A DNA stretch of 64,000 nt from NCBI GenBank assembly GCA_945861785.1, contig CAMAWD010000012.1:1-64000 (forward strand), read 5' to 3'. Made by a program: the position numbers and the translations under genes. Of this stretch, positions 10,417 to 19,205 are shown piece by piece. Within the stretch, counting starts at the first letter, position 1. The number at the start of each line of letters is the position of its first letter. The notes below the pieces were generated by a model. It did not search any database. It was given only the letters and a program-made list of their open reading frames with translations, and was not told where the DNA came from. The stretch is from Rhodoferax sp. OV413. Lineage in GTDB: Bacteria; Pseudomonadota; Gammaproteobacteria; Burkholderiales; Burkholderiaceae_C.

Positions 10417-11511
10417 ATGAGCCAAGTGCATCCCCTCAAGGGGCCCAACAAATTCAAACTGGGAGTCTTCTCGGCCAATGCCGATGGCGGCCTGGCGATC
10501 ACCGACGTGCCTGAACGCTGGCGCGCGCGCTGGGACGACAACCTCACTGCGGTCGGTATCGCCGACCGGGCCGGGCTGGAATTCTTCCTGCCGATCGCGC
10601 GGTGGCGTGGTTTTGGCGGCAAGAACCACGTGCGCGAGTGGTCCTTCGAGACCTTCACCTGGGCTGCCGGCCTGGCTGCGGTCACCAAGAACATCGGGCT
10701 GTTCATGACCGTGCATGTTCCCATCGTGCACCCGGTGTACGCGGCCAAGGCACTTGCCACGGTGGACCACATCAGCGGCGGACGTGCCGGGCTCAACATC
10801 GTCTGCGGCTGGAACCCGGACGAGTTCGCGATGTTCGGGGCCAAGCTCAGCGGCGACGCCTACAGCCAGGCCGCCGAATGGGTGGAGGTGATCGAGCGCT
10901 GTTATGGCGGCAACCAGCCCTTCGACTTCGAGGGCCAGCACTACCAGCTCAAGGGCGTCGTGAGCCGCCCGGCCAGCATCCAGGTGCCGCGCCCGCTGAC
11001 CATGAACGCCGCTTTTGGCGCGCCCGGGCGCGACTTTGCCGCGAAAAACTGCGACTTCCTGTTTTCTCCGTTCTCGAACATCGAGGACGGGCGCAAACAC
11101 ATCGCCGACATCCGTGAGCGCTCGCGCCTGCAGGGCCGCGAGGTCGGCATTTACACCGTGTGCCATGTGGTGGCGCGCGAGACCCAAAACGAAGCCGACG
11201 AATACTACGAGCGTTATGCGGTGACGCAGGCGGACCAGGCTGCGGTGGACAACCACATGGCGCAAAAAAAGGAGTTCGCCAATTCGCACGACAATGACGC
11301 TTTCGACCTGTACCGCAAGCGCTTCGCCGGTGGCGCCGGCACCTACCCGCTGGTGGGCACGCCAGAAAAAATCGTCGACGACCTGGTTCGGATCTCGAAC
11401 GAAGGTTACGCCGGCGCGGCGCTGACCTTTGTCAACTACAACTACGAGCTGCCCTTCTTCTGCGACCGCGTACTGCCGCTGCTGAAACAGGCCGGCTTGC
11501 GTGTGGTCTGA
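10417..11511 (+). CDS. RutA-like flavin-dependent (LLM class) monooxygenase
   Basis: This 364-residue member of the bacterial luciferase family would use FMNH2 from a partner reductase to oxygenate a substrate. The segment RWRGFGGKNHV corresponds to the RGFGGK region of pyrimidine monooxygenase RutA, and DHISGGRAGLNIVCGW matches the family's flavin-site strand. An AAGGAA ribosome-binding site precedes the ATG. The flavin reductase two genes' width downstream is the likely partner. No rutB, rutC or rutE candidate is present, so uracil breakdown is not established; a related ring amide or heterocycle is possible. Confidence 0.8.
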   Translation: MSQVHPLKGPNKFKLGVFSANADGGLAITDVPERWRARWDDNLTAVGIADRAGLEFFLPIARWRGFGGKNHVREWSFETFTWAAGLAAVTKNIGLFMTVHVPIVHPVYAAKALATVDHISGGRAGLNIVCGWNPDEFAMFGAKLSGDAYSQAAEWVEVIERCYGGNQPFDFEGQHYQLKGVVSRPASIQVPRPLTMNAAFGAPGRDFAAKNCDFLFSPFSNIEDGRKHIADIRERSRLQGREVGIYTVCHVVARETQNEADEYYERYAVTQADQAAVDNHMAQKKEFANSHDNDAFDLYRKRFAGGAGTYPLVGTPEKIVDDLVRISNEGYAGAALTFVNYNYELPFFCDRVLPLLKQAGLRVV

Positions 11512-11620
11512 GAGCATCGGCCCAAAAGCACCGCCGGGCCGCCCCCAAGGGGCTCGCACCGCAGCCCGCAGGGCGAAGGTATCTGACAAGCACCGCAATA
11601 CGCAGCACGGAGCGACTCCA

Positions 11621-12145
11621 ATGACCACAAGCCCCAAGACAACCAAGACCGTCAATTCGGGCAGCGCGCGTTTCAAGCAGGGTATGCGCGCGCTGACCGG
11701 TGGTGTCACGATCATCGGCGCCTACGGGCCGGACGGCGCGCCGGTGGCGATGACCGCCACAGCCGTCACCTCGCTGAGCGCCGATCCGCCTTCGCTGCTG
11801 GTGTGTGTCAACCGCAGCGCGTCCATCGCCACCGCCCTGGTGGTGCCCGCGCGTTTCTCGGTCAACGTGCTGGCGGCCGACCAGCTCGACGTGGCCAAGG
11901 CCTTCGGCGGCCAACTCGACGTGCGTGGCACCGGGCGTTTCATCTACGGCAACTGGCGCCGCGTGGACGACACCGAGGTGCCGCTGCTGACGGGTTCGCG
12001 GGTGACCTTCGAATGCGAGGTGTCCCATGTGCACGACTGGGCCACCCACCACATCGTGATCGGCACCGTGCTGGACGTGCATTTTTCGCACACCAAGACG
12101 CAGTCGCTGGTCTACACCGACGGCAACTACCATGCGGTCGGCTGA
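11621..12145 (+). CDS. Flavin reductase (RutF/HpaC-like)
   Basis: This 174-residue flavin reductase domain protein would reduce FMN or FAD with NAD(P)H and feed the neighbouring monooxygenase. It has the typical start (RFKQGMRALTGGVTIIGA), the TATAVTSLSADPPSLLVCVNR motif and the closing HHIVIGTVLDVHF segment. Length is normal. It starts 109 bases after the monooxygenase gene, and that gap carries a GC-rich hairpin but no obvious terminator. Confidence 0.85.
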   Translation: MTTSPKTTKTVNSGSARFKQGMRALTGGVTIIGAYGPDGAPVAMTATAVTSLSADPPSLLVCVNRSASIATALVVPARFSVNVLAADQLDVAKAFGGQLDVRGTGRFIYGNWRRVDDTEVPLLTGSRVTFECEVSHVHDWATHHIVIGTVLDVHFSHTKTQSLVYTDGNYHAVG

Positions 12146-12185
12146 GCCAGCGCCGGCGCAAACAGCGCCACCCGGGCGATTGAAG

Positions 12186-13133
12186 ATGCAGGCCATCCAG
12201 TACCACCAGTACGGCGGCCCCGAGGTATTGCGCCGGGTGGAGCTGCCGGTTCCCGAGCCCGGCCCGGGCGAGGTGCGTGTGCGCCTGTTTGCCGCAGGCC
12301 TCGCGCCGGTCGACACCAAGCTGCGCGCGGGCATGTTGCAAAAGTTTTTTCCGCTCGTGCTGCCCAAGACGCCCGGACGTGACGGTGTCGGCGTGGTGGA
12401 CAAGCTCGGCTCCAGTGTGGCCGGGTTCGCGCTCGGCGACGCGGTGTGTGTCGTGGCAGACCAGCTGGCCCAGGGCACCTGCGCGCAGTTCGTGGTCTGC
12501 GAGGCGCAGCGGCTCGTGATCCGCCCGCCGGGCCTGTCCACGCACCAGGCAGCAGCGCTGATGCAGCCCGCCATCAGCACCTGGATCGCTGTGGTGGAGG
12601 CCGCGCAGGTCCGGCCCGGCATGCGGGTGCTGGTGCACGGAGGCGCCGGCGCCGTCGGCAGCCTGATGGTCCAGCTGTGCCGCCACCTCGGCGCCGACGT
12701 GTCCGCCACCTGCCGGGCCGACAACCGCGACTACGTCGTCGGGCTGGGCGCGACACGCGCAGTTGCCTACGACCGCGACGACTTCGGCGCGCTGCGCGAC
12801 CAGGACGTGGTGTTCGACCTGATCGGCGCCGAGACCCACGCACGTTCGTACCCGGTGCTGCGCCCTGGCGGACATCTGGTGTACCTGACTGCGGCGCCCA
12901 TTGTCGACCGCGGCGCCGAGTTCGGCGTGCGCGTGACCCGTGCGGCCATCACCGACCGGCCCACCGTGCTGGCAGAAGTCGCGGCACTGGCGGCCCAGGG
13001 TGTGTTCCTGCCGGCTGTGGCGCACGTGTACCCGCTGGCGCAGGCCGCCACCGCACACGCGGAACTCGAGCGTGGCCAAGTCACGCGGGGCCGTGTGGTG
13101 CTCGACATCGCGCCGGACACCGCAAGCGCCTGA
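12186..13133 (+). CDS. NADPH:quinone oxidoreductase-like zinc-less MDR protein
   Basis: This 315-residue medium-chain dehydrogenase/reductase has the GroES-like N-terminus (MQAIQYHQYGGPEVLRRVEL) and a nucleotide-binding stretch VLVHGGAGAVGSLMVQLC. It lacks the cysteine cluster of structural-zinc alcohol dehydrogenases, which points to the quinone reductase branch. It lies 40 bases after the flavin reductase gene and before an alpha/beta hydrolase gene, so it probably works in the same pathway, reducing an enone or quinone intermediate. Confidence 0.82.
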   Translation: MQAIQYHQYGGPEVLRRVELPVPEPGPGEVRVRLFAAGLAPVDTKLRAGMLQKFFPLVLPKTPGRDGVGVVDKLGSSVAGFALGDAVCVVADQLAQGTCAQFVVCEAQRLVIRPPGLSTHQAAALMQPAISTWIAVVEAAQVRPGMRVLVHGGAGAVGSLMVQLCRHLGADVSATCRADNRDYVVGLGATRAVAYDRDDFGALRDQDVVFDLIGAETHARSYPVLRPGGHLVYLTAAPIVDRGAEFGVRVTRAAITDRPTVLAEVAALAAQGVFLPAVAHVYPLAQAATAHAELERGQVTRGRVVLDIAPDTASA

Positions 13134-13185
13134 GCAGGGAATACGGCAAGACCACACCCACATCCACGCTCCAACACACACCAGC

Positions 13186-14028
13186 ATGAACCCATCCTCC
13201 TCGCCCCTGCCCCGCTCCAAACATGCCGTCGAACGGGCATTTGTCGCAACCCGCTCCGGGCGCATCCATGTCGCCAGCGCGGGGAGCGGCTTTCCGGTGC
13301 TGCTGCTGCACCAGACGCCGCGCTCCTGGGACGAGTACCGCGACGTGTTGCCCCTGCTGGCACCGTCGTGGCGTGCCATCGCGATGGACACGGTCGGGTT
13401 CGGCGACTCGCAGCCACTGCCGCCTGAGGACAACAGCATCGGGCGCTGGGCTGTGGCGGCGTTCGATCTGCTGGATGCGCTCGGCCACGAACGCGTCGCG
13501 GTGGTGGGCCACCACACTGGCGCCGTGATCGCCATGGAGATGGCAGCCAGCCGCCCCGACCGGGTGGCCGCACTGGTGTTGTCGTCCTGCCCGTATGTGG
13601 ACGCCGCACGCCGCGCCGCGCACGAGGGCAAACGCGTCATCGACGACGTGGAGCGCCGGCCCGACGGCGGCCACCTGACCGAACTCTGGCAGCGGCGCCA
13701 GCCGTTCTACCCATCGGGCGACATGGACCTGCTGGAGCGTTTCTTGGCCGACGCATTGAAGGCTGGCCCACTGGCGGGTGGCGGCCACCGCGTGGTCGGC
13801 GCCTACCCGATGGAGGCACGCTCACCACTGGTCAGCTGCCCGACACTCGTGGTCGCCGCCACCGCCGACCCGCACGCCTACCCTGCAACCGCGCGGGTGG
13901 TGCGTGAAATTGCGGGCAGCCAGTTGGCGGAGATCCAGGGCGGCATGGTGCCTTTGCCGGACCAACTGCCGCAGGCGTTTGCCGAGACAGTGGCCAGGTT
14001 CCTTGGGGGCCTGCCTTTGGGCGCTTGA
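13186..14028 (+). CDS. Alpha/beta hydrolase
   Basis: This 280-residue hydrolase has the oxyanion region LLLHQTPRSWDEY, an early Asp region (MDTVGFGDS) and a nucleophile-elbow position reading VGHHTGA, with His in place of the usual Ser. The acid and late histidine regions are less clear. The missing nucleophile Ser suggests either a non-hydrolytic role or another reaction of the fold, as in some RutD-like or dioxygenase-like members. It is the last gene of the oxygenase cluster. Confidence 0.75.
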   Translation: MNPSSSPLPRSKHAVERAFVATRSGRIHVASAGSGFPVLLLHQTPRSWDEYRDVLPLLAPSWRAIAMDTVGFGDSQPLPPEDNSIGRWAVAAFDLLDALGHERVAVVGHHTGAVIAMEMAASRPDRVAALVLSSCPYVDAARRAAHEGKRVIDDVERRPDGGHLTELWQRRQPFYPSGDMDLLERFLADALKAGPLAGGGHRVVGAYPMEARSPLVSCPTLVVAATADPHAYPATARVVREIAGSQLAEIQGGMVPLPDQLPQAFAETVARFLGGLPLGA

Positions 14029-14039
14029 GAGTGGGGTGC

Positions 14040-14180
14040 TTGAGATTGGGCGCGCATGGCATCGCTGGCGACTGCGTCCACGACCAGCTTGTGCAGGCGG
14101 GCGACGATCGCAGCAGGTGTTTTCGCGGGCACAAAGACACCCGCCCAGGAGGTCCGCTCGAAACGATAGACAAATCTGTC
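14040..14180 (-). pseudogene. C-terminal fragment of a TctC/Bug binding protein
   Basis: On the minus strand the frame reads SWAGVFVPAKTPAAIVARLH and continues HKLVVDAVAS, which matches the lobe-two end of Bug-type solute-binding proteins (WxGxxAPAGTPxxIVxxL). Only about 40 residues are recognisable. The rest of the 14029-14482 gap shows no gene I can support. The fragment lies just downstream of the TRAP operon end. Confidence 0.5.
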
Positions 14181-14482
14181 TCCCTCGTGCAATTGGCTGC
14201 ACCAGAACCCGAGCGCTTCAAGGTCCATGTGGCGCCGACCGCCCACACGGGCATGCCGGGAGTCGTCGGTGCATGAGGCCGGCAAACCCTTGGCGGGCCT
14301 GCAGGTCGTGGGGCAAGGCTGCTGCCCCCTGCTGGCGCAACTGTTGCTGGGGGCCGGCCGCGGCAGCTGGGTCCAGCGTCTCGAAGTGGCGGGTGTTCCT
14401 GGTTCGCCCGTGCACAGCCTGCCCGAAGCGTCGGCGCAGCCGCAGGTGCGGAGTCTGGGCATGCGCATGCCGGTTGCGGGAG

Positions 14483-15796
14483 TTACAAGACCCCAGGCAA
14501 CCAGAGCGCGATGCCCGGGAAGGCGATGATCAGCGCCACCAGCACGATGGTGCACGCAATGTAGGGCATGGCCGCCATCGACACCGTGCGCAAGGTGGTG
14601 CCCTTGGGCGCGATGCCCAGCATGATGAACAGCAACATGCCGAAGGGTGGCGTGGTGAAACCGATCTCCAGCGCCAGCAGCATGATCAGGCCGAACCACA
14701 CCATGTCGAATTGCATACTGATGGCCAGCGGCACGAAGATCGGCAGGGTGATCAGCATCATCGACACCTGGTCCATGAACATCCCCAGGATCAGCAGGAT
14801 GCCCACCATCACCAGCAACACGGTCAGCGGCGTGAGCTGGAACGACAACGACCAGTTGATGAAACCGGAACTGGCGCCGGTAAAGGCCAGCACCTGTGCA
14901 AAGGTGCTGGATGCGGAGATGATCAGGAAGGTCATGCCAGTGACCTTCATTGCGTCTTCCAGGCTTTTCCACAGGATGTCGATCCGGAAGCGGCCGAACG
15001 CGAACAGCAACCCGATCACACCCGCGCAACCCAACGCCGCCGATTCGGTCGGCGAGGCGATGCCCAGGATGATCGTGCCCACCACCAGGAAGATGATCAC
15101 GCCCATCGGCACGACGTTGGCCCCCAGCGCGCCCAGCTTCTGGCCCAGCGTGTAGCGCGGGCCTTCTTCGTATTGCGGCGCGGCCGATGGATCCAGCCGG
15201 ACCTGCAGCGCGATGAGTCCGATGTACATCGCCGTCAGCAACAGGCCGGGGATGGCACCGGCGATCAGCAAGGCACCGACATCGATCTGGGCCAGCGAAC
15301 CCAGCAGCACGGCCAGTGCCGAGGGCGGGATGATCACCGCCAGCCCGCCGGCACCCAGGATCGGGCCGAACGCCATGTGCGGCTTGTAGCCGCGGCGCAG
15401 CATCTCCGGGACCATGCTGGTGCCCATCATGGCGGTGTTGGCCAGGCTCGACCCCGACAGTGCAGCGAACACGGCGCCGGCCAGCACCACCAGGTAGGAC
15501 AGGCGCGCGCGCAGGTTTCCGATGCACATGTCCAGCGCCTTGAACACGTTCTCGCCCAGACCGGAGCGGAAGAACAGGCTGCCCATGATCAGAAAAAGGG
15601 GCATCGGCGTGAGCCCATAGACGGCCACCGCACTGGGAAAGTTGGACACCATCTGCTCGACCCCGGTGGCGCCGCCGAAGTAGATGTAGATGCAGACGAT
15701 GTTGGTCAGGAAAAACGCGAAGGCCACCGGCAGGCCCACGCCCATCAGGCACAGGATCATGCCCACCATCAGGGCCAGGGGTATCTGCCAGGTCAT
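14483..15796 (-). CDS. TRAP transporter large permease (DctM-like)
   Basis: This 437-residue protein has about a dozen hydrophobic segments and the DctM features GSLFFRSGLGENVF, GSSLANTAMMGTSMVPEM and GFTTPPFGMLLF. It forms the sodium-coupled channel subunit for uptake of organic acids. The ATG with GAGG seven bases upstream is preferred to a TTG six bases further out. It follows the small permease gene by 24 bases. Confidence 0.92.
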   Translation of the reverse strand: MTWQIPLALMVGMILCLMGVGLPVAFAFFLTNIVCIYIYFGGATGVEQMVSNFPSAVAVYGLTPMPLFLIMGSLFFRSGLGENVFKALDMCIGNLRARLSYLVVLAGAVFAALSGSSLANTAMMGTSMVPEMLRRGYKPHMAFGPILGAGGLAVIIPPSALAVLLGSLAQIDVGALLIAGAIPGLLLTAMYIGLIALQVRLDPSAAPQYEEGPRYTLGQKLGALGANVVPMGVIIFLVVGTIILGIASPTESAALGCAGVIGLLFAFGRFRIDILWKSLEDAMKVTGMTFLIISASSTFAQVLAFTGASSGFINWSLSFQLTPLTVLLVMVGILLILGMFMDQVSMMLITLPIFVPLAISMQFDMVWFGLIMLLALEIGFTTPPFGMLLFIMLGIAPKGTTLRTVSMAAMPYIACTIVLVALIIAFPGIALWLPGVL

Positions 15797-15820
15797 GTGC
15801 AAACCTCGGTGCTGCGCATC

Positions 15821-16333
15821 TCAATACCCGTCCATCTGGAGCGGATCGATGTTGTAGAGCGAGTCCGCCCCGAGCAGGAAGCGCAGCCACTCGATGGTGG
15901 CGAGCCAGAAACCCAGCGCCATCGGCAGGAACACCAGCCACTTGGGCATGTCGAAGGTGCGGGTCTCGTAGCTGCCTTCGCGCCACGCTGCCCAACCGTT
16001 GCGCGTGGCCACCCAGGCCAGGTAGATGCAGATGGCGATGCACATCAGGTACACAAAACGCTCGACCGCCAGCTTGACCGCAGGTGACATCGGCGCACGC
16101 AGGAACTCCACGAAAACATGGCCCTTGTGGCGCACCAGGTAGGGCATGGGCAGGAAGGCTGCATACAACAGGATGTATTCGGCCGTGGACGAGGCCCACG
16201 ACAAGGGACGCAAACCGAGCGTGCGCACCACCACGTCGGCCACCACCAGCACCACCAGTATGCCAAGCAGCACCATGGCCAGGCGCGCGAGCCAGCGACC
16301 GAGGTGCTCCACTGCGGAAAAGATTGGATTCAT
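15821..16333 (-). CDS. TRAP transporter small permease (DctQ-like)
   Basis: This 170-residue protein has four predicted membrane helices and the family motif around AEYILLYAAFLPMPYLVRHKGHV. It pairs with the large permease subunit. The ATG at MNPIFSAVE is chosen; an upstream in-frame start would add a non-hydrophobic leader. Confidence 0.9.
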   Translation of the reverse strand: MNPIFSAVEHLGRWLARLAMVLLGILVVLVVADVVVRTLGLRPLSWASSTAEYILLYAAFLPMPYLVRHKGHVFVEFLRAPMSPAVKLAVERFVYLMCIAICIYLAWVATRNGWAAWREGSYETRTFDMPKWLVFLPMALGFWLATIEWLRFLLGADSLYNIDPLQMDGY

Positions 16334-16414
16334 GCGTATTCCCCGGGGCGGGTATGGGATGGGCCAAGCTGCTCCGCCTGCGCGCACATCGCCGCGCAGG
16401 CCGAGGGACAGTTG

Positions 16415-17398
16415 TCAGTCGAGAAACTTCTGCTTGAGCGCGGCGACATTGGCCGGGTCGCGCTTGGTCAGACGCTCCCAGCTGGCACGCGAGTCGGCCT
16501 CGAGGTACTTCTTGCGGCCCTCGCCGGTCAATTCCACGACCTTCATGCCTTTGGCGATCATCGCGTCGCCCTCCTGCTGCGTGGCGATGGTATTGGCCGC
16601 AAAACTCGCCTTCTCATGCTCGATCGCGGCATCGTTGAGGATCTTCTGCGCCTGCGGTGTCAGGCTGTCCCACTTCTTCTTGTTGATCGTGATCAGCACG
16701 TCGGTGTGCAGGAAGGACGGGTCGATGCGGTACTTGGTGAACTTGTCCCAGCCGAAAGCCGCATACCCCAGCACCGAATACCCCATTCCGTTGACCAGGC
16801 CACGCTCCAGCGATGTATAGGCCTCACCCGGGCCCTGGACGATCGGCGTCACACCGATGGCTTCGAAAAATTCACGGTACAGCGGTGCCGCGCGCACCTT
16901 GAGCTTGGACCAGTCGACACCGCCATCGGCCGTGCGCACCGGCTCCGTGACCGTGAAGATGTGGAAACCCGTGCCGCCATCCACGTGCGCCAGGATATGG
17001 GCATTGGCCTTTTGCGCGAAGATCTTGTTGACCATGTCCCAACCGCCATTGGCGCGCAGGTCCCAGGGTTTCTTGGACGTGGCCGAGAACACCTCACCTT
17101 CGGGGACGATGTTCAGGTACAGGCCCGGGGCGGCATTGACCATGTCGATCACGCCGTTTTTCTGCGCTTCACCGAGTTGCAACGGCGGCATCACCTCGGG
17201 GCCGCCACGCACCTGGATGCGCACCACGCCCTTGCCCTTCTCGTTCACGGCCTCGACGTACTTCATGAAGCTCTTGGCGTAGCTGTTCTGCGCCGGTGTG
17301 AAGTGCACCGCGTTGATCACCGCCTCCTGGGCCTGTGCTGCAAGGCTGGCGCAGGCCATCGCCACGGCGGCGATGCTTCGGGTCAGGAATATTTTCAT
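16415..17398 (-). CDS. TRAP transporter substrate-binding protein (DctP-like)
   Basis: This 327-residue periplasmic protein has a signal peptide (MKIFLTRSIAAVAMACASLA, then AQA). The DctP fold is indicated by NSYAKSFMKYVEAVNEKGKG near the start and KVRAAPLYREFFEAIGVTPI, which carries the arginine region that binds the ligand carboxylate. A GGAG ribosome-binding site lies eight bases before the ATG. The aldolase and FAD oxidase under the neighbouring GntR regulator suggest a hydroxy- or oxo-acid ligand. Confidence 0.9.
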   Translation of the reverse strand: MKIFLTRSIAAVAMACASLAAQAQEAVINAVHFTPAQNSYAKSFMKYVEAVNEKGKGVVRIQVRGGPEVMPPLQLGEAQKNGVIDMVNAAPGLYLNIVPEGEVFSATSKKPWDLRANGGWDMVNKIFAQKANAHILAHVDGGTGFHIFTVTEPVRTADGGVDWSKLKVRAAPLYREFFEAIGVTPIVQGPGEAYTSLERGLVNGMGYSVLGYAAFGWDKFTKYRIDPSFLHTDVLITINKKKWDSLTPQAQKILNDAAIEHEKASFAANTIATQQEGDAMIAKGMKVVELTGEGRKKYLEADSRASWERLTKRDPANVAALKQKFLD

Positions 17399-17468
17399 GG
17401 GGTCGACTCCTAGGTAAGACAAACAACGGCCGGGCGGCCGGGACGGGGGAAAAGCAAGGCCATCGGCA

Positions 17469-18197
17469 TCACGGCGTGGCGAGCGCTCGCGCCGCCTGCG
17501 CCGCGAAACTGCGCTCGGCGGCATGGATAAAGCGCAGCATGCTGTCTTGCGCCAGAACCGAGTCGTGGCGCAACATCGCGTCGTGCAGTTCGGTGAGGCC
17601 ATCGATCACCACCTGTTGCGTGGCGGGGTCACGCAGGGTGCCGTAACGCACTGTCTGCACGTGGTCGATGAAGCGCGAGATCGTGGCCGCCAGCCGCGTG
17701 TTCTGAACTGCGCCAAGCCAGGCCTCGCGAAAGTCGACGTTGGCATGGAAAAGGCCTGAGAAGTCACCCCGGGCCACCGCGTCGCGCGCCTCGGCCAGGG
17801 CCATGGTCAGACGCCGTGCAGCGTCGCTCTGCAGGTCACGCGCAGCCAATGCAGCCGCACGCGGCTCCAACAAACGGCGCACCTCGAAGATCTCGGTCAC
17901 GTCCTGGTGCGTCAAGGTCGGCACCCGGTACCCACGTGCGGTGCTCACCAGGTAACCCTCGGCGACCAGTTGCAGCAGCGCCTCACGCACAGGCATGCGC
18001 GACACCACCAACTCGCGGGCGATCTCGGTGTCGACCAGGCGATCGTCCGGATCCACCTGCCCGCGGCGCAGGCGCTCGCGCAGCGCGTCGTAGGCGCGGG
18101 TGCTCAGGCTCTCGCGCAGCACAGGACGCGGGGGCGCCACGACCGCTTCCAACGCGGACTCCTCCAAGACTCCACCATCAAACTGTATATCGATCAC
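17469..18197 (-). CDS. GntR-family regulator with FCD domain
   Basis: This 242-residue repressor-type protein has an N-terminal winged helix (about residues 30-100, with the GntR motif PVREALLQLVAEGYL) and a helical FCD domain. FCD metal ligands usually bind an organic-acid effector. It sits between the TRAP genes and the divergent aldolase/FAD-oxidase genes, and a 13-bp palindrome at 18347-18359 is a good operator candidate. It probably controls both directions. Confidence 0.88.
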   Translation of the reverse strand: MIDIQFDGGVLEESALEAVVAPPRPVLRESLSTRAYDALRERLRRGQVDPDDRLVDTEIARELVVSRMPVREALLQLVAEGYLVSTARGYRVPTLTHQDVTEIFEVRRLLEPRAAALAARDLQSDAARRLTMALAEARDAVARGDFSGLFHANVDFREAWLGAVQNTRLAATISRFIDHVQTVRYGTLRDPATQQVVIDGLTELHDAMLRHDSVLAQDSMLRFIHAAERSFAAQAARALATP

Positions 18198-18346
18198 GAA
18201 CCAATTTCCCTCGGAAAAACGTTTTCAACTGGTTTGTAGTGGACTAAGGCGGTCAAATGTTTGAAAGATTCTTAAACTCAGCGCCAAAAATGCGAAATTA
18301 CGTATACCGCCCATTCCGACGCACTCAACGTTGACGAAATACTAAT

Positions 18347-18359
18347 ATATACAGTATAT
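18347..18359. promoter_or_regulatory. Palindromic operator candidate for the GntR regulator
   Basis: ATATACAGTATAT is a perfect 6-bp inverted repeat around one base, in a markedly AT-rich intergenic stretch. It lies 42 bases upstream of the aldolase start and about 150 bases from the GntR start. A partial copy, ACTGTATAT, overlaps the GntR start region at 18182-18190. Confidence 0.55.
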
Positions 18360-18400
18360 TGTTGTCAACGGCAATTTCCAAGAATTTACACGCCTCGACC

Positions 18401-19168
18401 ATGTCAGCTGCACCCTCCATGTTTCACCGCCCGATGCGCCAATTGCTGCGCCCTGGGCAAGCCAACCGGCTGGTCTGGCTGGCTCTGGGCAGCGTTCCCC
18501 TGGCGGAGATCGCGGCCCACGCCCAACCCGACATCGTGGTGCTCGACCTGCAACACGGTCTTTGGGAGCGCAACACGCTGGAAGCAGCCATCGGCATCGT
18601 GAACCACCGGGTGCCGGTGCTGGTGCGCACCTGTGACGGCTCGCTGCCGGCAATCGCCCAGGCGCTCGATGCGGGCGCTGCCGGCGTGCTGGTGCCCCTG
18701 GTGGAGACCGCAGACGACGCGCGACGCATCGTTGACGCTGCCCGGTACCCTCCGCTCGGGCGCCGGTCGGCCGGCGGAGTGCGCCCACTGATGCATGGCG
18801 TCGCCGGCATGGTCGAGGCCGACCAACACCTGGCTCTCGGTGCCCTGATCGAGACGGTCCTGGGAGTCACCAATGCGGGCGCGATCTGCGCTGTCGACGG
18901 CCTGGATTTCATCTTCATCGGCACCGGTGATCTGGCCCTGTCGCGCGGCACGGCTGATCCGGCCGGCCTGGCGGTCGACTGTGCGCAGATCAAGCAACAA
19001 GCCCACGCCCGCGGCCTGCCGTGTGGGATATTCACCGGTGACCTCGCGGCAGCCCGCAAAGCGCTGGCCGACGGTTACGACATGGTCGTGGTCGCCAACG
19101 ACATCGAACTGGCGCTGCGCGGCTTCGCTGACGCCATGCAAGGCAGCCAGCCTGGCCAGGGCGCCTGA
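18401..19168 (+). CDS. HpcH/HpaI-family aldolase
   Basis: This 255-residue class II aldolase would cleave a 4-hydroxy-2-oxo acid to pyruvate and an aldehyde, or the reverse. Visible motifs are PDIVVLDLQHGLW, the catalytic-loop AAGVLVPLVET and DGLDFIFIGTGDLALS. The chosen ATG gives a start similar to the family; a start 42 bases upstream lies inside the operator-to-promoter region. It is followed by the FAD oxidase gene after 37 bases. Confidence 0.87.
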   Translation: MSAAPSMFHRPMRQLLRPGQANRLVWLALGSVPLAEIAAHAQPDIVVLDLQHGLWERNTLEAAIGIVNHRVPVLVRTCDGSLPAIAQALDAGAAGVLVPLVETADDARRIVDAARYPPLGRRSAGGVRPLMHGVAGMVEADQHLALGALIETVLGVTNAGAICAVDGLDFIFIGTGDLALSRGTADPAGLAVDCAQIKQQAHARGLPCGIFTGDLAAARKALADGYDMVVVANDIELALRGFADAMQGSQPGQGA

Positions 19169-19205
19169 ACCGGCACGCCCTGGCCGCCACATAAAAGAGC
19201 TACCC

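Noticed and set aside
13778-16087. Plus-strand open frame of about 770 codons opposite the TRAP permease
   Set aside because: Composition is dominated by His, Gln and Asp, with no conserved motif; the opposite strand has DctM and DctQ with membrane segments.
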